In this document: one piece after another, positions 14,448 through 24,658 of the stretch
How positions within the stretch are numbered: position 1 is the first letter of the stretch
Layout of the letters: every line of letters begins with the position of its first letter
Assembly: GCF_004331695.1 (NCBI RefSeq)
Contig: NZ_SJSL01000008.1
Span: 1-64,000, forward strand
Length of the DNA: 64,000 nucleotides
Direction of reading: 5' to 3'
From: Pedobacter psychroterrae
GTDB lineage: Bacteria; Bacteroidota; Bacteroidia; Sphingobacteriales; Sphingobacteriaceae
Position numbers and translations under genes: made by a program
Notes under the pieces: model-generated
Told to the model about the DNA's origin: nothing
Seen by the model: the letters and a program-made list of their open reading frames with translations, nothing else
Database searches by the model: none

Positions 14448-17252
14448 ATGAATAAGGAAATCGATAAAGATCCACACAAAAATATTATCATAAAAGGTGC
14501 CAGAGTTCATAACCTCAAAAATATTGATGTAGCAATTCCCAAAAATAAACTGGTAGTAATCACCGGGATGTCCGGTTCGGGCAAGTCATCACTAGCATTT
14601 GACACACTATATGCAGAGGGACAGCGCAGATATGTAGAGAGCTTGTCTTCCTATGCCAGACAATTTATGGGAAGGATGAATAAGCCTGATGTAGATTATA
14701 TTAAAGGCATAGCGCCTGCTATAGCGATAGAACAAAAGGTGATCACTTCCAATCCCCGTTCTACAGTAGGCACCTCTACGGAAATTTATGATTACCTCAA
14801 ATTATTGTTTTCCCGTATAGGCAAGACCTATTCCCCCGTCACAGGCAAAATCGTAAAAAAAGATACGGTCTCCACTGTCGTAGATTTCATTTCTGAATTG
14901 GGCAGTGAAAGTGTAGTAACTATTTTTTGTCCGCTTTTCCCGCACAATAACCGTTCTATCAAGGAGGAACTTGCAGTCTTATTGCAAAAAGGATTTTTAA
15001 GGATCTCTTATCAGGATAAAATCCAAAAGATAGAAACCATACTGGAAGATGAGACCTTCAAAGACTTCGAGCTTACCGATGAAAACGCCGTACAGGTCCT
15101 CATAGACCGTATTGTGGTCAATACAGATGAAGAAACTTTAAGCCGTATAGCAGATTCTGTGCAGACCGCATTTTTCGAGGGAAAAGGTGATTGCTACGTA
15201 GATTATGAAGGCAAGCTTACCCATTTCTGTGATCGTTTTGAACTGGATGGTATCCGGTTTGAAGAGCCAACACCAAATTTCTTTAGCTTCAACAATCCAT
15301 ACGGTGCCTGCAAGCGCTGCGAGGGTTACGGCAATGTGATCGGTATAGACGAAGACCTCGTTATCCCGGATAAAAGTAAAAGCGTTTTTGACAATGCCAT
15401 AGCTCCCTGGCGCGGAGAAAAAATGCGCGAATGGTTAAACAGGCTCATCAAACATGCTGCTAAGTTTAATTTTCCCATCCACAGGCCATTTAGCGAACTG
15501 ACAGAGCAGGAACAGCAGCTCATATGGACAGGTAACGAATATTTCGAAGGCTTAGATGCCTTTTTCAAAGAACTGGAAGCGCAAACTTATAAGATTCAGT
15601 ATAGGGTCATGTTGTCCAGATACAGGGGCAAGACTTCATGTCCGGATTGCAAAGGGTCAAGGCTGCGCAAGGATGCATCCTACGTAAGGATAAACGATAA
15701 GTCCATCATAGATATTGTGCTCATGCCATTATCTACCATACTCAGCTTCTTCGAAAACTTAAATCTTTCGGCTAATGATGAAAAGATAGCCAAACGTTTA
15801 CTCGCCGAGATAGCCAACCGCGTGCTTTATCTGAACAACGTAGGCTTGGGTTACCTAACCTTAAACAGGTTGTCCAATACACTCTCCGGAGGTGAATCCC
15901 AAAGGATTAATCTGGCTACCTCATTAGGCAGCAGCCTGGTCGGCTCTGTTTACGTACTGGATGAGCCGAGTATAGGCCTGCACCCAAGGGATACCAATAA
16001 GCTGATCGAAGTATTGTTGTCACTCCGGAATGTGGGCAATACGGTGCTGGTAGTCGAGCATGAAGAAGAAATGATGAAGGCCGCAGATCACATCATTGAT
16101 ATTGGCCCAGAGGCGGGTACAAATGGGGGTAGCCTTGTTTTTAGCGGTACTTATGAGCAGATCATCAAAGACAAGAAAAGTCTGACAGGCAGGTACCTGT
16201 CTGGTCAGGAACAGATCGCTGTGCCGCAAAAGCGCAGGACATGGAAAGACCATATCCTGATCAAAGGCGCCAGAGAGAACAACCTTAAAAACATTGACGT
16301 AAAGTTTCCACTGGGTGTATTTACCGTAGTGAGCGGAGTATCCGGTTCTGGCAAAACGAGCCTGATCAAAAAGATCCTGTACCCTGCACTGCAAAAAGCC
16401 ATAGGCAATTATTCAGGTGAACAAACCGGCGCTTACGATGGCATCTTCGGCAACTATGATCTGGTCAGCCAGGTAGAGATGGTTGATCAAAACCCCATCG
16501 GAAGGTCTTCCCGCTCCAATCCAGTCACCTATGTGAAAGCATGGGATGACATAAGGGCCTTATTTTCAGCCTTGCCTGGCTCCAAGGCCGCAGGTTTAAA
16601 ACCAGCTGCCTTCTCTTTCAATGTCGAAGGCGGCCGCTGCGATGTATGCCAGGGTGAAGGCGAGGTTAAGATCGAAATGCAGTTCATGGCCGATATCTAC
16701 CTGCCCTGCGAAACTTGTGGTGGCCGAAGATTTAAGCAGCAGGTACTCGATGTTACTTACCAGGACAAGAACGTAGCTGATATCCTCGATCTTACCATAG
16801 AAGAAGCAGTAGCTTTTTTCAGCAAAGAACCCAAAATATTAAATAAACTACAGCCCCTGGTAGATGTAGGACTGGGCTATGTGCATTTAGGGCAGTCGTC
16901 CAATACGCTTTCAGGTGGCGAGGCACAGCGCATCAAACTAGCCTCTTTCCTCATCAAAGGAAACAATGCCAGCAAAACACTTTTTATATTTGATGAGCCT
17001 ACTACCGGCCTTCATTTCCATGACATCAAAAAGTTGCTCATCGCATTAAATACCCTAATAGAGCAGGGCAATACTATCCTCGTGATCGAGCACAACATGG
17101 ACATGATCAAATCTGCCGACTGGATCATCGACATCGGCCCTGAGGGTGGGGATAAAGGGGGGGGTGTGGTATTTGAGGGTACACCTGAGGCGCTCGCTAA
17201 AGCAAATACCACTTCCTATACTGCGAAGTACTTAAAAGCACATATGAAATAA
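14448..17252 (+). CDS. uvrA: Excinuclease ABC subunit A (UvrA)
   Basis: This 934-residue protein is the damage-recognition ATPase of nucleotide excision repair. It has two ABC modules: Walker A GMSGSGKSS at 40-48 and GVSGSGKTS near 629, each with an LSGGE(S/A)QRI signature. The second zinc finger (CDVC...CETC near 730-760) is intact. The first is degenerate: the leading CxxC is reduced to a single Cys (FCDRF near 265), while the following CKRC is present. Length is normal for UvrA. Bacteroidota often carry more than one UvrA, and whether this is the main copy cannot be told here. A LysE-type gene follows after 14 bases. Confidence 0.95.
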   Translation: MNKEIDKDPHKNIIIKGARVHNLKNIDVAIPKNKLVVITGMSGSGKSSLAFDTLYAEGQRRYVESLSSYARQFMGRMNKPDVDYIKGIAPAIAIEQKVITSNPRSTVGTSTEIYDYLKLLFSRIGKTYSPVTGKIVKKDTVSTVVDFISELGSESVVTIFCPLFPHNNRSIKEELAVLLQKGFLRISYQDKIQKIETILEDETFKDFELTDENAVQVLIDRIVVNTDEETLSRIADSVQTAFFEGKGDCYVDYEGKLTHFCDRFELDGIRFEEPTPNFFSFNNPYGACKRCEGYGNVIGIDEDLVIPDKSKSVFDNAIAPWRGEKMREWLNRLIKHAAKFNFPIHRPFSELTEQEQQLIWTGNEYFEGLDAFFKELEAQTYKIQYRVMLSRYRGKTSCPDCKGSRLRKDASYVRINDKSIIDIVLMPLSTILSFFENLNLSANDEKIAKRLLAEIANRVLYLNNVGLGYLTLNRLSNTLSGGESQRINLATSLGSSLVGSVYVLDEPSIGLHPRDTNKLIEVLLSLRNVGNTVLVVEHEEEMMKAADHIIDIGPEAGTNGGSLVFSGTYEQIIKDKKSLTGRYLSGQEQIAVPQKRRTWKDHILIKGARENNLKNIDVKFPLGVFTVVSGVSGSGKTSLIKKILYPALQKAIGNYSGEQTGAYDGIFGNYDLVSQVEMVDQNPIGRSSRSNPVTYVKAWDDIRALFSALPGSKAAGLKPAAFSFNVEGGRCDVCQGEGEVKIEMQFMADIYLPCETCGGRRFKQQVLDVTYQDKNVADILDLTIEEAVAFFSKEPKILNKLQPLVDVGLGYVHLGQSSNTLSGGEAQRIKLASFLIKGNNASKTLFIFDEPTTGLHFHDIKKLLIALNTLIEQGNTILVIEHNMDMIKSADWIIDIGPEGGDKGGGVVFEGTPEALAKANTTSYTAKYLKAHMK

Positions 17253-17266
17253 TTGTATCTTCGCGC

Positions 17267-17920
17267 ATGCTTTTTTTAACTCTGTTTCTTGGCATATTTT
17301 TAAATGCCCTGGGTTACATACCCCCGGGAAATATAAACCTAACGGTTGCACAGCTTAGCATCAACAAGGGGATGCGTCAGGCATGGTCATTTATCCTCTC
17401 TTTTTCCTGCGTTGAAGTTTTTTTTACTTTTGGAATGATGCGCTTTGCGCGGTGGCTTTCCAGCGATGTAAATCTCGATGCCAATTTTAATCAAGTTAGA
17501 ATTGGTACATATATAGACGCTTTTATGGTGATGTTGTTCCTAATAATGGGAACCCTTACCTGGATAAATCGAAATAAACTTCCAAAAGCCAAAGATAACA
17601 ATAGCAGTAAAAAAGGCAGCGTGCTGTATGGTATGTTGTTGGGTATTTTAAATCCTGTACAAATCCCCTTTTGGCTATTTTTTGGTAATTATGTTATTTT
17701 ACACGAATGGATACAAACAGATTATCTTTCGCTTGTTGTTTTTAGTTTAGGCTCCGGTATGGGTTCGGGGTTGGCCTTGTATGGTTATTCATACTTTGCG
17801 CGTTATATTCAGGAAAAATTTGCCTTAAGCAGCCATTTGATCAATAAGTCCATTGCCATCTTTCTTTGGGCGCTGGCATTGTACCTGATCATCAAACAAG
17901 TGGTTCTTTATTTAAGATAG
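17267..17920 (+). CDS. LysE-family amino-acid exporter-like membrane protein
   Basis: The 217-residue protein has about six hydrophobic helices and the N-terminal pattern NALGYIPPGNINLTVAQLSINKG, which resembles the LysE/RhtB signature (PGP region) where a substrate path begins. Family members export basic or neutral amino acids. The substrate is not predictable here. It begins 14 bases after uvrA and ends 13 bases before a convergent gene. Confidence 0.8.
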   Translation: MLFLTLFLGIFLNALGYIPPGNINLTVAQLSINKGMRQAWSFILSFSCVEVFFTFGMMRFARWLSSDVNLDANFNQVRIGTYIDAFMVMLFLIMGTLTWINRNKLPKAKDNNSSKKGSVLYGMLLGILNPVQIPFWLFFGNYVILHEWIQTDYLSLVVFSLGSGMGSGLALYGYSYFARYIQEKFALSSHLINKSIAIFLWALALYLIIKQVVLYLR

Positions 17921-17933
17921 TCCATCAAGGGTT

Positions 17934-18977
17934 TTATCCTTCTTTCTTTAAAAACTCCAGGTTCCAGATCTTTTCTGCCTTACGGCCGATTAGCCAAAAC
18001 GAAGTAGCCAGTACCACAAAAAATAATGTTTTATGCCAGGTATCCCAAAAGTATTCAAAATAGCGGGTGTATAGATTGATGAACAGAAATGTAATGCCAA
18101 ATTCCCTTGCCACATCATCCCTGTATTTCAAACCTATGTAGATGCTCAGCACACAAAAAGCCGCAGATATCAGCCCCCAGTAAAACAGGTTGAGCTGCTT
18201 TACAGTATACCAGTCTTCCAGCGTACCAAAATTCCCAAACACCGAAAGCAGCCATAAAGAGATAAAAAGATAGACCATCCCGCAGAGGTAATTCGTCTGA
18301 AAGAACAGGCCCAGCTGTTTCTTGTTTCTAATAAAAAACGAAAATCCGGTGATCAGCAATCCAAACAGTACAAATCTGAGGGGATAGTTCATGCCAAGGA
18401 AATACCAGTTCCAGCGCGACAGATAACCTGTTTCCGTCCCAAACCAAGCACCCAAAGAGATCAGCATAAATGCCCAGATCAGTCTTGATTTAAAAATATA
18501 GGCCAATACGGCATAGATCAGTACTGAAGCCAAAATAAGCAATGAGAAATGCGAACTCCCATTGTCAAGCGCCTTACCCAGATAGGCCACTGCATTGGCA
18601 GTCAGCATTACTGCTATAAACACCATTGCTTCATTGCTAAATACCAGGTGCGACTGATGTTTTTTCCTCCTGAATCCAATTATATAAAGCGCCACAGCAG
18701 CAAATGCAGAAAATATACTGATCATCAAATCCGAAGCATCAAATAGGCTTTCCAGGTATTTCAGGATCTGGTCATCTATCAGTAATGCACCCAATGAGAT
18801 CACTCCGCAGGCCATCGCTATCCAAAAGGAATATTGGGCCAGTCTGCGCCAGTCAAAACTTTTAGTCTCATAACTGCTGCGCAAGCGGCTTACTTCAGCA
18901 TCGGTCAGCAGTTGCTCATCCCGCCAGTGGTTTAGCATATCATCCAAAAAATCGCTCTTTTCCTGATCTATCTTCAT
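17934..18977 (-). CDS. DUF2157-like multi-pass membrane protein
   Basis: This 347-residue protein starts with a soluble segment of about 45 residues (helical, with DAEVSRLRSSYE). About ten transmembrane helices follow, with aromatic-rich loops and a basic C-terminus. The pattern resembles DUF2157 membrane proteins, whose function is unknown. It lies 22 bases downstream of the CPA2 antiporter gene on the same strand, so the two are probably cotranscribed. Confidence 0.65.
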   Translation of the reverse strand: MKIDQEKSDFLDDMLNHWRDEQLLTDAEVSRLRSSYETKSFDWRRLAQYSFWIAMACGVISLGALLIDDQILKYLESLFDASDLMISIFSAFAAVALYIIGFRRKKHQSHLVFSNEAMVFIAVMLTANAVAYLGKALDNGSSHFSLLILASVLIYAVLAYIFKSRLIWAFMLISLGAWFGTETGYLSRWNWYFLGMNYPLRFVLFGLLITGFSFFIRNKKQLGLFFQTNYLCGMVYLFISLWLLSVFGNFGTLEDWYTVKQLNLFYWGLISAAFCVLSIYIGLKYRDDVAREFGITFLFINLYTRYFEYFWDTWHKTLFFVVLATSFWLIGRKAEKIWNLEFLKKEG

Positions 18978-18999
18978 TGGCTTTTATTGAAGTAGCAAT

Positions 19000-21237
19000 T
19001 TAGGGATTTGTACTTGGCTTTAGCAAATTAGGCACCTTTTTGTTGTTGCCCACTATCCATACTACATCGCCGTTCTCAAATACCAGTGTGGAGTCGGGAT
19101 TAAGGATGCGCTCTCCTTTTCGTTCTATACCCACCACCAGGCCCTGTGTCGTCTCTCTTATTCCCGAATTCCGGATACTTTGACCAAATACCGGCGAACT
19201 GCTGTTGATCACTATCTTTTGCAAAGACATATCTTCCTTTGGAAAACTAATCTCCGCATGCTCATTAACGGAGCCTTCAAACATCTCTTTTACAGCGGCC
19301 AGCTGATCGTCAGTACCGATCAGCATCACTTTGTCATGCGGGTATAGCCGTTCATCCCTGTTGGGCGTAGGGATCATGATCTTGCCTCTTTCTATCATGG
19401 CTATATTTACACCGTATTTCTCTCTTACAGATAGCGCTATCAGTGTCTGGCCTACCAACTTGGATTCGGGCGCTACCGTAAGTTCCGCAAGGTGGGTATC
19501 CCATGGAAGTATTTCCGGCTGTTCATTTTGTGCCTCTCTGGCATTCAGGTTCAATAAAAATCTGCTTTCCAGCTTGTTATAAAAACTTTGAAGTTTTCTG
19601 GAGAAAATAAACATACCCGACACCATCAGGAACAGTCCAATGGTAAGGGCCACCCAGGTACTGTAAAACTGATAGATCAAAAAGCCAACAAAGAAGATGG
19701 CCAGTGCAATACGTAAAAACTCAATGGCAACCAAAGGCCCCCGCGTATATTTTTTATTCAGCCACAGATGCGTATAAGCTTTCCTTTCAATCCTCCTGAT
19801 GGCCAGTGCCCATAAGAAAGGGGTCATAAATATCAAACTTGCCACCAGGCTGATAATAATTCCCTTGTGCCCGTTTATCAGTTTTTCAGTGACAAAAGGC
19901 TGGAGGTAGCGCGAACTTAACATCACAATTGCGGTGAGGATTACAGAGTGGATAATGGTATTGAAAGCATAAGATTTAAGTAATACCTTCCAGTCGCTCA
20001 GTGTGGTAATGCCTTGTGTTCCAGAACTGTACCTTCCAATAGCGTCAAGCCATTTTTTAGGAAGTATCTTTATAAGGAAATTATGAAAAGGATCAGAAAG
20101 TCTTATTAGATAGGGGGTGGTAAAGGTAGTAATTGCCGCTGCGACAACAGCGATTGGATACAGGAAATCACTAGTAACTTTTAATGTTGCTCCAAGGGTA
20201 GCGATGATAAAAGAAAACTCACCAATTTGGGCCAAACTCATCCCGGTCTGTACAGATGTTTTTAACGGTTGTCCGGCCAGTAATGCACCCAATATGGTAA
20301 AAATAATCTTACCTAAGATTATAACAAGGGTAACCAAAATGATGGGTGTGGCGTATTTGGTTAGCATAGCAGGATCTATCAGCATACCAACAGATACAAA
20401 AAAGACAGCGGAAAACAAATCCTTAACGGATTTAGTAAGATGTTCAATTCTTTCTGCCTGAGTCGTTTCAGCAAGAATAGATCCCATGATAAAGGCACCA
20501 AGCGCCGGAGAAAAACCTACTTCTACTGCGATCATCACCATTACTAAGCATAATGCCAATGATACAACCAGCATGGTTTCATCGTTCATCAACTTTTTGG
20601 TTGCTTTAAGGAATGTAGGAATGAGGAATATCCCGCCAAGAAACCAAAGCACTAAAAAGAAGCCGAGTTTTAGTATAGATAGCAGCATTTCATTTGCAGC
20701 AGATTGCTGGCTTACCGCTAAAGTGGAAAAAAGTACCAGAAGTAAAATCGCTACCAAATCTTCCACTATAAGAACCCCAAAAACCAGACCGGCAAATTTT
20801 TTATGTTTAATGCCTAGTTCTTCAAAGGCCTTCAAAGTGATCATAGTAGAAGAAATAGACAAAATTCCCCCCAGGAATAGGCTGTCCATATCAGCCCATC
20901 CCATCATCTTCCCAACACCATAACCTGCCAGGATCAAAAAAACGACCTTAACGACAGCGGTAATGGAAGCTGATCCACCTACCTTAACTAGCTTTTTAAA
21001 GCTGAATTCCAGGCCCAGACTAAAAAGCAGGAAAATTACACCTATTTCTCCCCAGATTTCAATACTTTTGCTGTCACTTATCGTAGGCAGGAAATCAAGA
21101 TAAGGCCCGACAAGTATCCCGGCTAATATATAGCCCAGAACCAGCGGTTGTTTTATCTTTTTAAATACGAGGGTTGTAAATCCGGCAGCTGCAAGTATAA
21201 GTCCTAAATCGGCTATTAAATCTGGAAGATGTATCAT
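19000..21237 (-). CDS. CPA2-type monovalent cation:proton antiporter with two TrkA-C domains
   Basis: From ATG 21237 the product has 745 residues (a TTG nine codons upstream is an unlikely alternative). Residues about 1-380 form the KefB/CPA2 exchanger core, with the GYILAGILVGP motif near the N-terminus. Extra helices follow (about 425-540). Two C-terminal RCK_C/TrkA_C modules lie at about 580-655 and 665-740, without the NAD-binding TrkA_N domain of KefB/KefC. It probably exchanges K+ or Na+ for H+. The RCK_C modules suggest nucleotide or ligand gating. It ends 22 bases before the DUF2157-like gene. Confidence 0.85.
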   Translation of the reverse strand: MIHLPDLIADLGLILAAAGFTTLVFKKIKQPLVLGYILAGILVGPYLDFLPTISDSKSIEIWGEIGVIFLLFSLGLEFSFKKLVKVGGSASITAVVKVVFLILAGYGVGKMMGWADMDSLFLGGILSISSTMITLKAFEELGIKHKKFAGLVFGVLIVEDLVAILLLVLFSTLAVSQQSAANEMLLSILKLGFFLVLWFLGGIFLIPTFLKATKKLMNDETMLVVSLALCLVMVMIAVEVGFSPALGAFIMGSILAETTQAERIEHLTKSVKDLFSAVFFVSVGMLIDPAMLTKYATPIILVTLVIILGKIIFTILGALLAGQPLKTSVQTGMSLAQIGEFSFIIATLGATLKVTSDFLYPIAVVAAAITTFTTPYLIRLSDPFHNFLIKILPKKWLDAIGRYSSGTQGITTLSDWKVLLKSYAFNTIIHSVILTAIVMLSSRYLQPFVTEKLINGHKGIIISLVASLIFMTPFLWALAIRRIERKAYTHLWLNKKYTRGPLVAIEFLRIALAIFFVGFLIYQFYSTWVALTIGLFLMVSGMFIFSRKLQSFYNKLESRFLLNLNAREAQNEQPEILPWDTHLAELTVAPESKLVGQTLIALSVREKYGVNIAMIERGKIMIPTPNRDERLYPHDKVMLIGTDDQLAAVKEMFEGSVNEHAEISFPKEDMSLQKIVINSSSPVFGQSIRNSGIRETTQGLVVGIERKGERILNPDSTLVFENGDVVWIVGNNKKVPNLLKPSTNP

Positions 21238-21307
21238 GCAAAAGGGTTTTGCGGTAATATACAAAAAAAGAGGTTTTTTTTATCCCGAAAATGACAGGGA
21301 CTAAGGG

Positions 21308-22243
21308 TTAGGGTGCTTTTTCGAAGTAACTCAATGTAGCTTCTTTATCTTTATGAAGCTGCTCTTTCAAAGCTTCCAGACCTGTAAATTTTACATCTTC
21401 CCTCAGAAACTGCAAAAAATTCATGGTAATGTCCTGTCCATAGATCTCCTGGCTAAAATCAAATATATTCACTTCTATGTTCCTGGTCATTCCGTTTATA
21501 GTAGGCCGCTGACCAATATAAGCCATTCCCTTATACAAGCCGCCATTTAATGCTACCGTTACCGCGTAGATGCCGTCCGAAGGGATCAGCTTATACGTTT
21601 CCTCAATAAAGATATTAGCCGTAGGAAAGCCGATGGTCCTGCCTATCTTATCTCCTTTTATTACCCTTCCGCTCAGCGAAAAATGATAACCCAGGTATTC
21701 CGCCGCCAAAGCAACCTTACCATTCAACAGTGCCTGCCTGATTTTGGTCGAACTGACTGCTACATCATTGATGTCCTGTTCCGGTATCTGCTCTATTTCA
21801 AAACCATACCTACCAGAGAATGCTTCCAGCTCTGTCAGACCTCCCTTCCTGTCCTTCCCAAACCGATGGTCATAACCCACAATCAGTTGTTTTATCCCAA
21901 TCGTTTCTACCAGGATCTCCTTTATATAGTCCTGCGGGGTCAAATTGGAAAAGTCACGCGTAAACGGCGTAATGATCAAATGGTCTACACCCAAGCCCGC
22001 TAATATCTTTGCCTTTTCATTGATTGTATTGATCATTTTCATATCCTGGTTTTCCGGATCTATGATCAACCGCGGATGCGGAAAAAAGGTAAGGATCACA
22101 CTTTCTCCGCCAGTAGATTTAGCCAGTTCACACAGTCTATTTATGATCTTCTGGTGTCCGTAATGCACCCCGTCAAACGTACCTATTGTGGCCACTGCAT
22201 TTGACAGCCTTTTAAATTCGGAAAAGTGATTGTATATTTTCAA
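21308..22243 (-). CDS. ribF: Bifunctional riboflavin kinase / FAD synthetase
   Basis: This 311-residue enzyme converts riboflavin to FMN and then FAD. The N-terminal nucleotidyltransferase part has GTFDGVHYGHQ near residue 22 and the YDHRFGKDR motif. The C-terminal flavokinase part has GRTIGFPTANI. Length is typical. It is the last gene of the ftsX-DUF3098-uppP-truB-yitT group on the minus strand, 33 bases after the yitT-like gene. Confidence 0.97.
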   Translation of the reverse strand: MKIYNHFSEFKRLSNAVATIGTFDGVHYGHQKIINRLCELAKSTGGESVILTFFPHPRLIIDPENQDMKMINTINEKAKILAGLGVDHLIITPFTRDFSNLTPQDYIKEILVETIGIKQLIVGYDHRFGKDRKGGLTELEAFSGRYGFEIEQIPEQDINDVAVSSTKIRQALLNGKVALAAEYLGYHFSLSGRVIKGDKIGRTIGFPTANIFIEETYKLIPSDGIYAVTVALNGGLYKGMAYIGQRPTINGMTRNIEVNIFDFSQEIYGQDITMNFLQFLREDVKFTGLEALKEQLHKDKEATLSYFEKAP

Positions 22244-22276
22244 AAGATAATCTTATTAAGAATGATCGTGTCAGGT

Positions 22277-23140
22277 TTAATGTAGCGACGGGCGTTTTAC
22301 CACGCCGCCTTTTATATCAGCTATCTGCTGCTGTACCACAAAAGCATCGGGGTCTATCTGTCTTATTTCGCCCTGCAGCTTACTCATTTCCAGTTTGGTC
22401 ACTACCGTATACAAAATGTCTATGTCCTTCTTTATCCCGTATCCGCCCTCGCCTTTATAAATAGTCACCCCACGTTTCATATTGTCTATGATATAGGATT
22501 TTATCTCTTCGCTTTTATCCGAAATGATGGTGACCCCGGTATATTGCTCCAGACCGTTGACTACAAAATCAATGGTATTTGAGGCAGAAAGATAGGTCAG
22601 GATGGCATACATAGCCGTCTCGATATTTAAAAAATAAGCAGCAAATGCAAAGATCACAATGTTGAGGATCAGTATGATATTACCCACCGTCAGCATGCTG
22701 TTCCTGCTGATGTACAATGCCAGCACCTCCGTGCCGTCAATGACACATCCTCCGCGCATGGCCAGTCCGATGCCGCCACCCAAAAACAATCCCCCAAAAA
22801 AGGCAATCAGCAATTTATCGTGCGTAATCGGCTCAAACGGCACCGTCACCAGCATCACGGCAAGTACCGTAATCGCGATAGAAGTCTTAATGGCAAAGCC
22901 TTTACCGATCTGTTTGTAACCCAGAATCACGAAAGGGATATTGATGATGACAATCAGGTAAGAGAGTTTCAAACCTGTCAGGGTACTTGTCAGCAGGGAG
23001 ATGCCCGTTACCCCGCCATCAATAAAGCCGTTGGGCATCAGGAAACTCTTCAGTCCAAAACAAGCCGAAATGATACCACAGGTAATCAGAAATATATCTT
23101 TGGTAAACCTAATGTTTCTGTTTTTGAAGTGAGTATGCAT
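22277..23140 (-). CDS. YitT family membrane protein (DUF161 plus DUF2179)
   Basis: The 287-residue protein has five or six transmembrane helices (about 15-195), with conserved FIDGGVTGIS and GGxxLGGGIGLAMRGG stretches. A soluble C-terminal DUF2179 domain (about 200-280) contains the GVTIYKGEGGYG motif. YitT proteins are common but have no firmly known function; transport is a guess. It starts one base after the truB stop codon, so it is translationally linked to truB. Confidence 0.85.
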   Translation of the reverse strand: MHTHFKNRNIRFTKDIFLITCGIISACFGLKSFLMPNGFIDGGVTGISLLTSTLTGLKLSYLIVIINIPFVILGYKQIGKGFAIKTSIAITVLAVMLVTVPFEPITHDKLLIAFFGGLFLGGGIGLAMRGGCVIDGTEVLALYISRNSMLTVGNIILILNIVIFAFAAYFLNIETAMYAILTYLSASNTIDFVVNGLEQYTGVTIISDKSEEIKSYIIDNMKRGVTIYKGEGGYGIKKDIDILYTVVTKLEMSKLQGEIRQIDPDAFVVQQQIADIKGGVVKRPSLH

Positions 23141-23141
23141 A

Positions 23142-23855
23142 CTATTCTATGGCTGAATTAAGCGATTCCCGGTTATTCCTGAGGTAATTTACTAAATCTG
23201 CCACTTCATAGGCATTTTCCAGTAAAAAATTACCGCTTCTTGTTCTTGTTAGTTTAGAAAGATATGCCCCGTTGTTCAGCTGTTTTCCAAAATCTGATAC
23301 CAGCGAACGGATATAGGTGCCTTTGCTGCAGACAATTCTAAAGTCTACCTCCGGCAATGCGACCCTTGTGATCTCATATACGCTGACTGTTACGTCACGC
23401 AACCTGAGTTCAGTTTCCTCGCCTCTTCTGGCCTTTACATATAGCCGCTCCCCATTTACCTTTACTGCCGAATGAGCAGGTGGATATTGTTGTATAGCCC
23501 CGGTAAAGGCTGCAGTGGCCGCGTAAATATCGGCTTCAGTAATGCCTTCCAGTGCAAATTCCTGGTCTGTCACCGTTTCCATGTCAAATGAAGGAGTCGT
23601 AGCGCCCAGTACCATTGTGCCTGTATATTCTTTTTCCTCTGCCTGAAAAGTATCGATCTGTTTGGTCAGTTTGCCTGTGCAAATGATCAGCAGTCCGGTA
23701 GCCAGTGGGTCTAAAGTCCCGGCATGGCCTACTTTAAGTTTCAGCGGTTTCAGCGAATTCCTGATCTTGCCAACCACATCAAAACTGGTCCATTTATAGG
23801 GCTTGTTGATCAGCAATAACTCACCTTCGGCAAAATTAAATTCTCTCTCTATCAT
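23142..23855 (-). CDS. truB: tRNA pseudouridine(55) synthase TruB
   Basis: This 237-residue enzyme forms pseudouridine 55 in the T-loop of tRNAs. The catalytic Asp49 sits in HAGTLDPLATG. Other family motifs are KPYKWTSFDVV at the N-terminus and the later CSKGTYIRSL. It lacks a PUA domain, as shorter TruB proteins do. Its ATG overlaps the uppP stop by one base. Confidence 0.97.
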   Translation of the reverse strand: MIEREFNFAEGELLLINKPYKWTSFDVVGKIRNSLKPLKLKVGHAGTLDPLATGLLIICTGKLTKQIDTFQAEEKEYTGTMVLGATTPSFDMETVTDQEFALEGITEADIYAATAAFTGAIQQYPPAHSAVKVNGERLYVKARRGEETELRLRDVTVSVYEITRVALPEVDFRIVCSKGTYIRSLVSDFGKQLNNGAYLSKLTRTRSGNFLLENAYEVADLVNYLRNNRESLNSAIE

Positions 23856-24649
23856 TACATCACATTCATTTCTACACCTGCAAAGTACAGTCCCAGCAGC
23901 ACTATGCCCAGCACGATCCGGTACCAGCCGAAAATGCGGAAGCCATGTTTGGACAAGAAGCCTATGAAAGATTTTATGGCGATAATGGCTACGATGAATG
24001 CAACTACATTTCCGAACAGCAGCAGCTTGATATTTTCAGCATTCAGCAGTTCATACCCTTTCAGTAGCTTATATCCTGTGGCAGCACACATAGTAGGTAC
24101 TGCCAGGAAGAATGAAAATTCCGCTGCAGCATGCCTTGTCAGCTTTTGCTGCATACCACCAATGATGGTTGCCGCACTTCTGCTCAGACCCGGAAATACT
24201 ACCGCAAGTACCTGAAAACAACCAATCTTAAAGGCAGAGAGGTTGCTGATATCACTTTCCTTCTCTATCTGCGGGTTTTTGAAAAACTTGTCTATAAACA
24301 ACAGTACTATACCACCCAGCAGCAAAACTACTGCAATAAATATCGGATTGCCCAGTGTATTGTCAATAAAATCATTGAGTAAAAACCCGAAGAACAAAGC
24401 AGGGATCACGGCAATGATCAGTTTTACATAAAACTGCCATTTGCTGAAATCAAAGAATTTTTTCCAGTAAAGGACCACCACAGCAAGTATGGCACCCAAC
24501 TGGATGGCTACTTCAAAAAGTTTCACAAAATCATCATGGCCTATTCCCATAAAGGAACTGGCAATCACCATATGGCCTGTAGAAGAAACAGGCAAAAACT
24601 CAGTCAGGCCCTCTATTACAGCGAGAATAAAGGCTTGTAAATAATCCAT
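23855..24649 (-). CDS. uppP: Undecaprenyl-diphosphatase UppP (BacA)
   Basis: The 264-residue membrane enzyme dephosphorylates undecaprenyl diphosphate and recycles the lipid carrier for peptidoglycan and O-antigen synthesis. The two signature motifs are visible: EGLTEFLPVSSTGH near residue 14 and FPGLSRSA near residue 153. It has about eight helices. It lies between the DUF3098 gene (9-base gap) and truB (1-base overlap). Confidence 0.97.
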   Translation of the reverse strand: MDYLQAFILAVIEGLTEFLPVSSTGHMVIASSFMGIGHDDFVKLFEVAIQLGAILAVVVLYWKKFFDFSKWQFYVKLIIAVIPALFFGFLLNDFIDNTLGNPIFIAVVLLLGGIVLLFIDKFFKNPQIEKESDISNLSAFKIGCFQVLAVVFPGLSRSAATIIGGMQQKLTRHAAAEFSFFLAVPTMCAATGYKLLKGYELLNAENIKLLLFGNVVAFIVAIIAIKSFIGFLSKHGFRIFGWYRIVLGIVLLGLYFAGVEMNVM

Positions 24650-24658
24650 TAAACCTGC

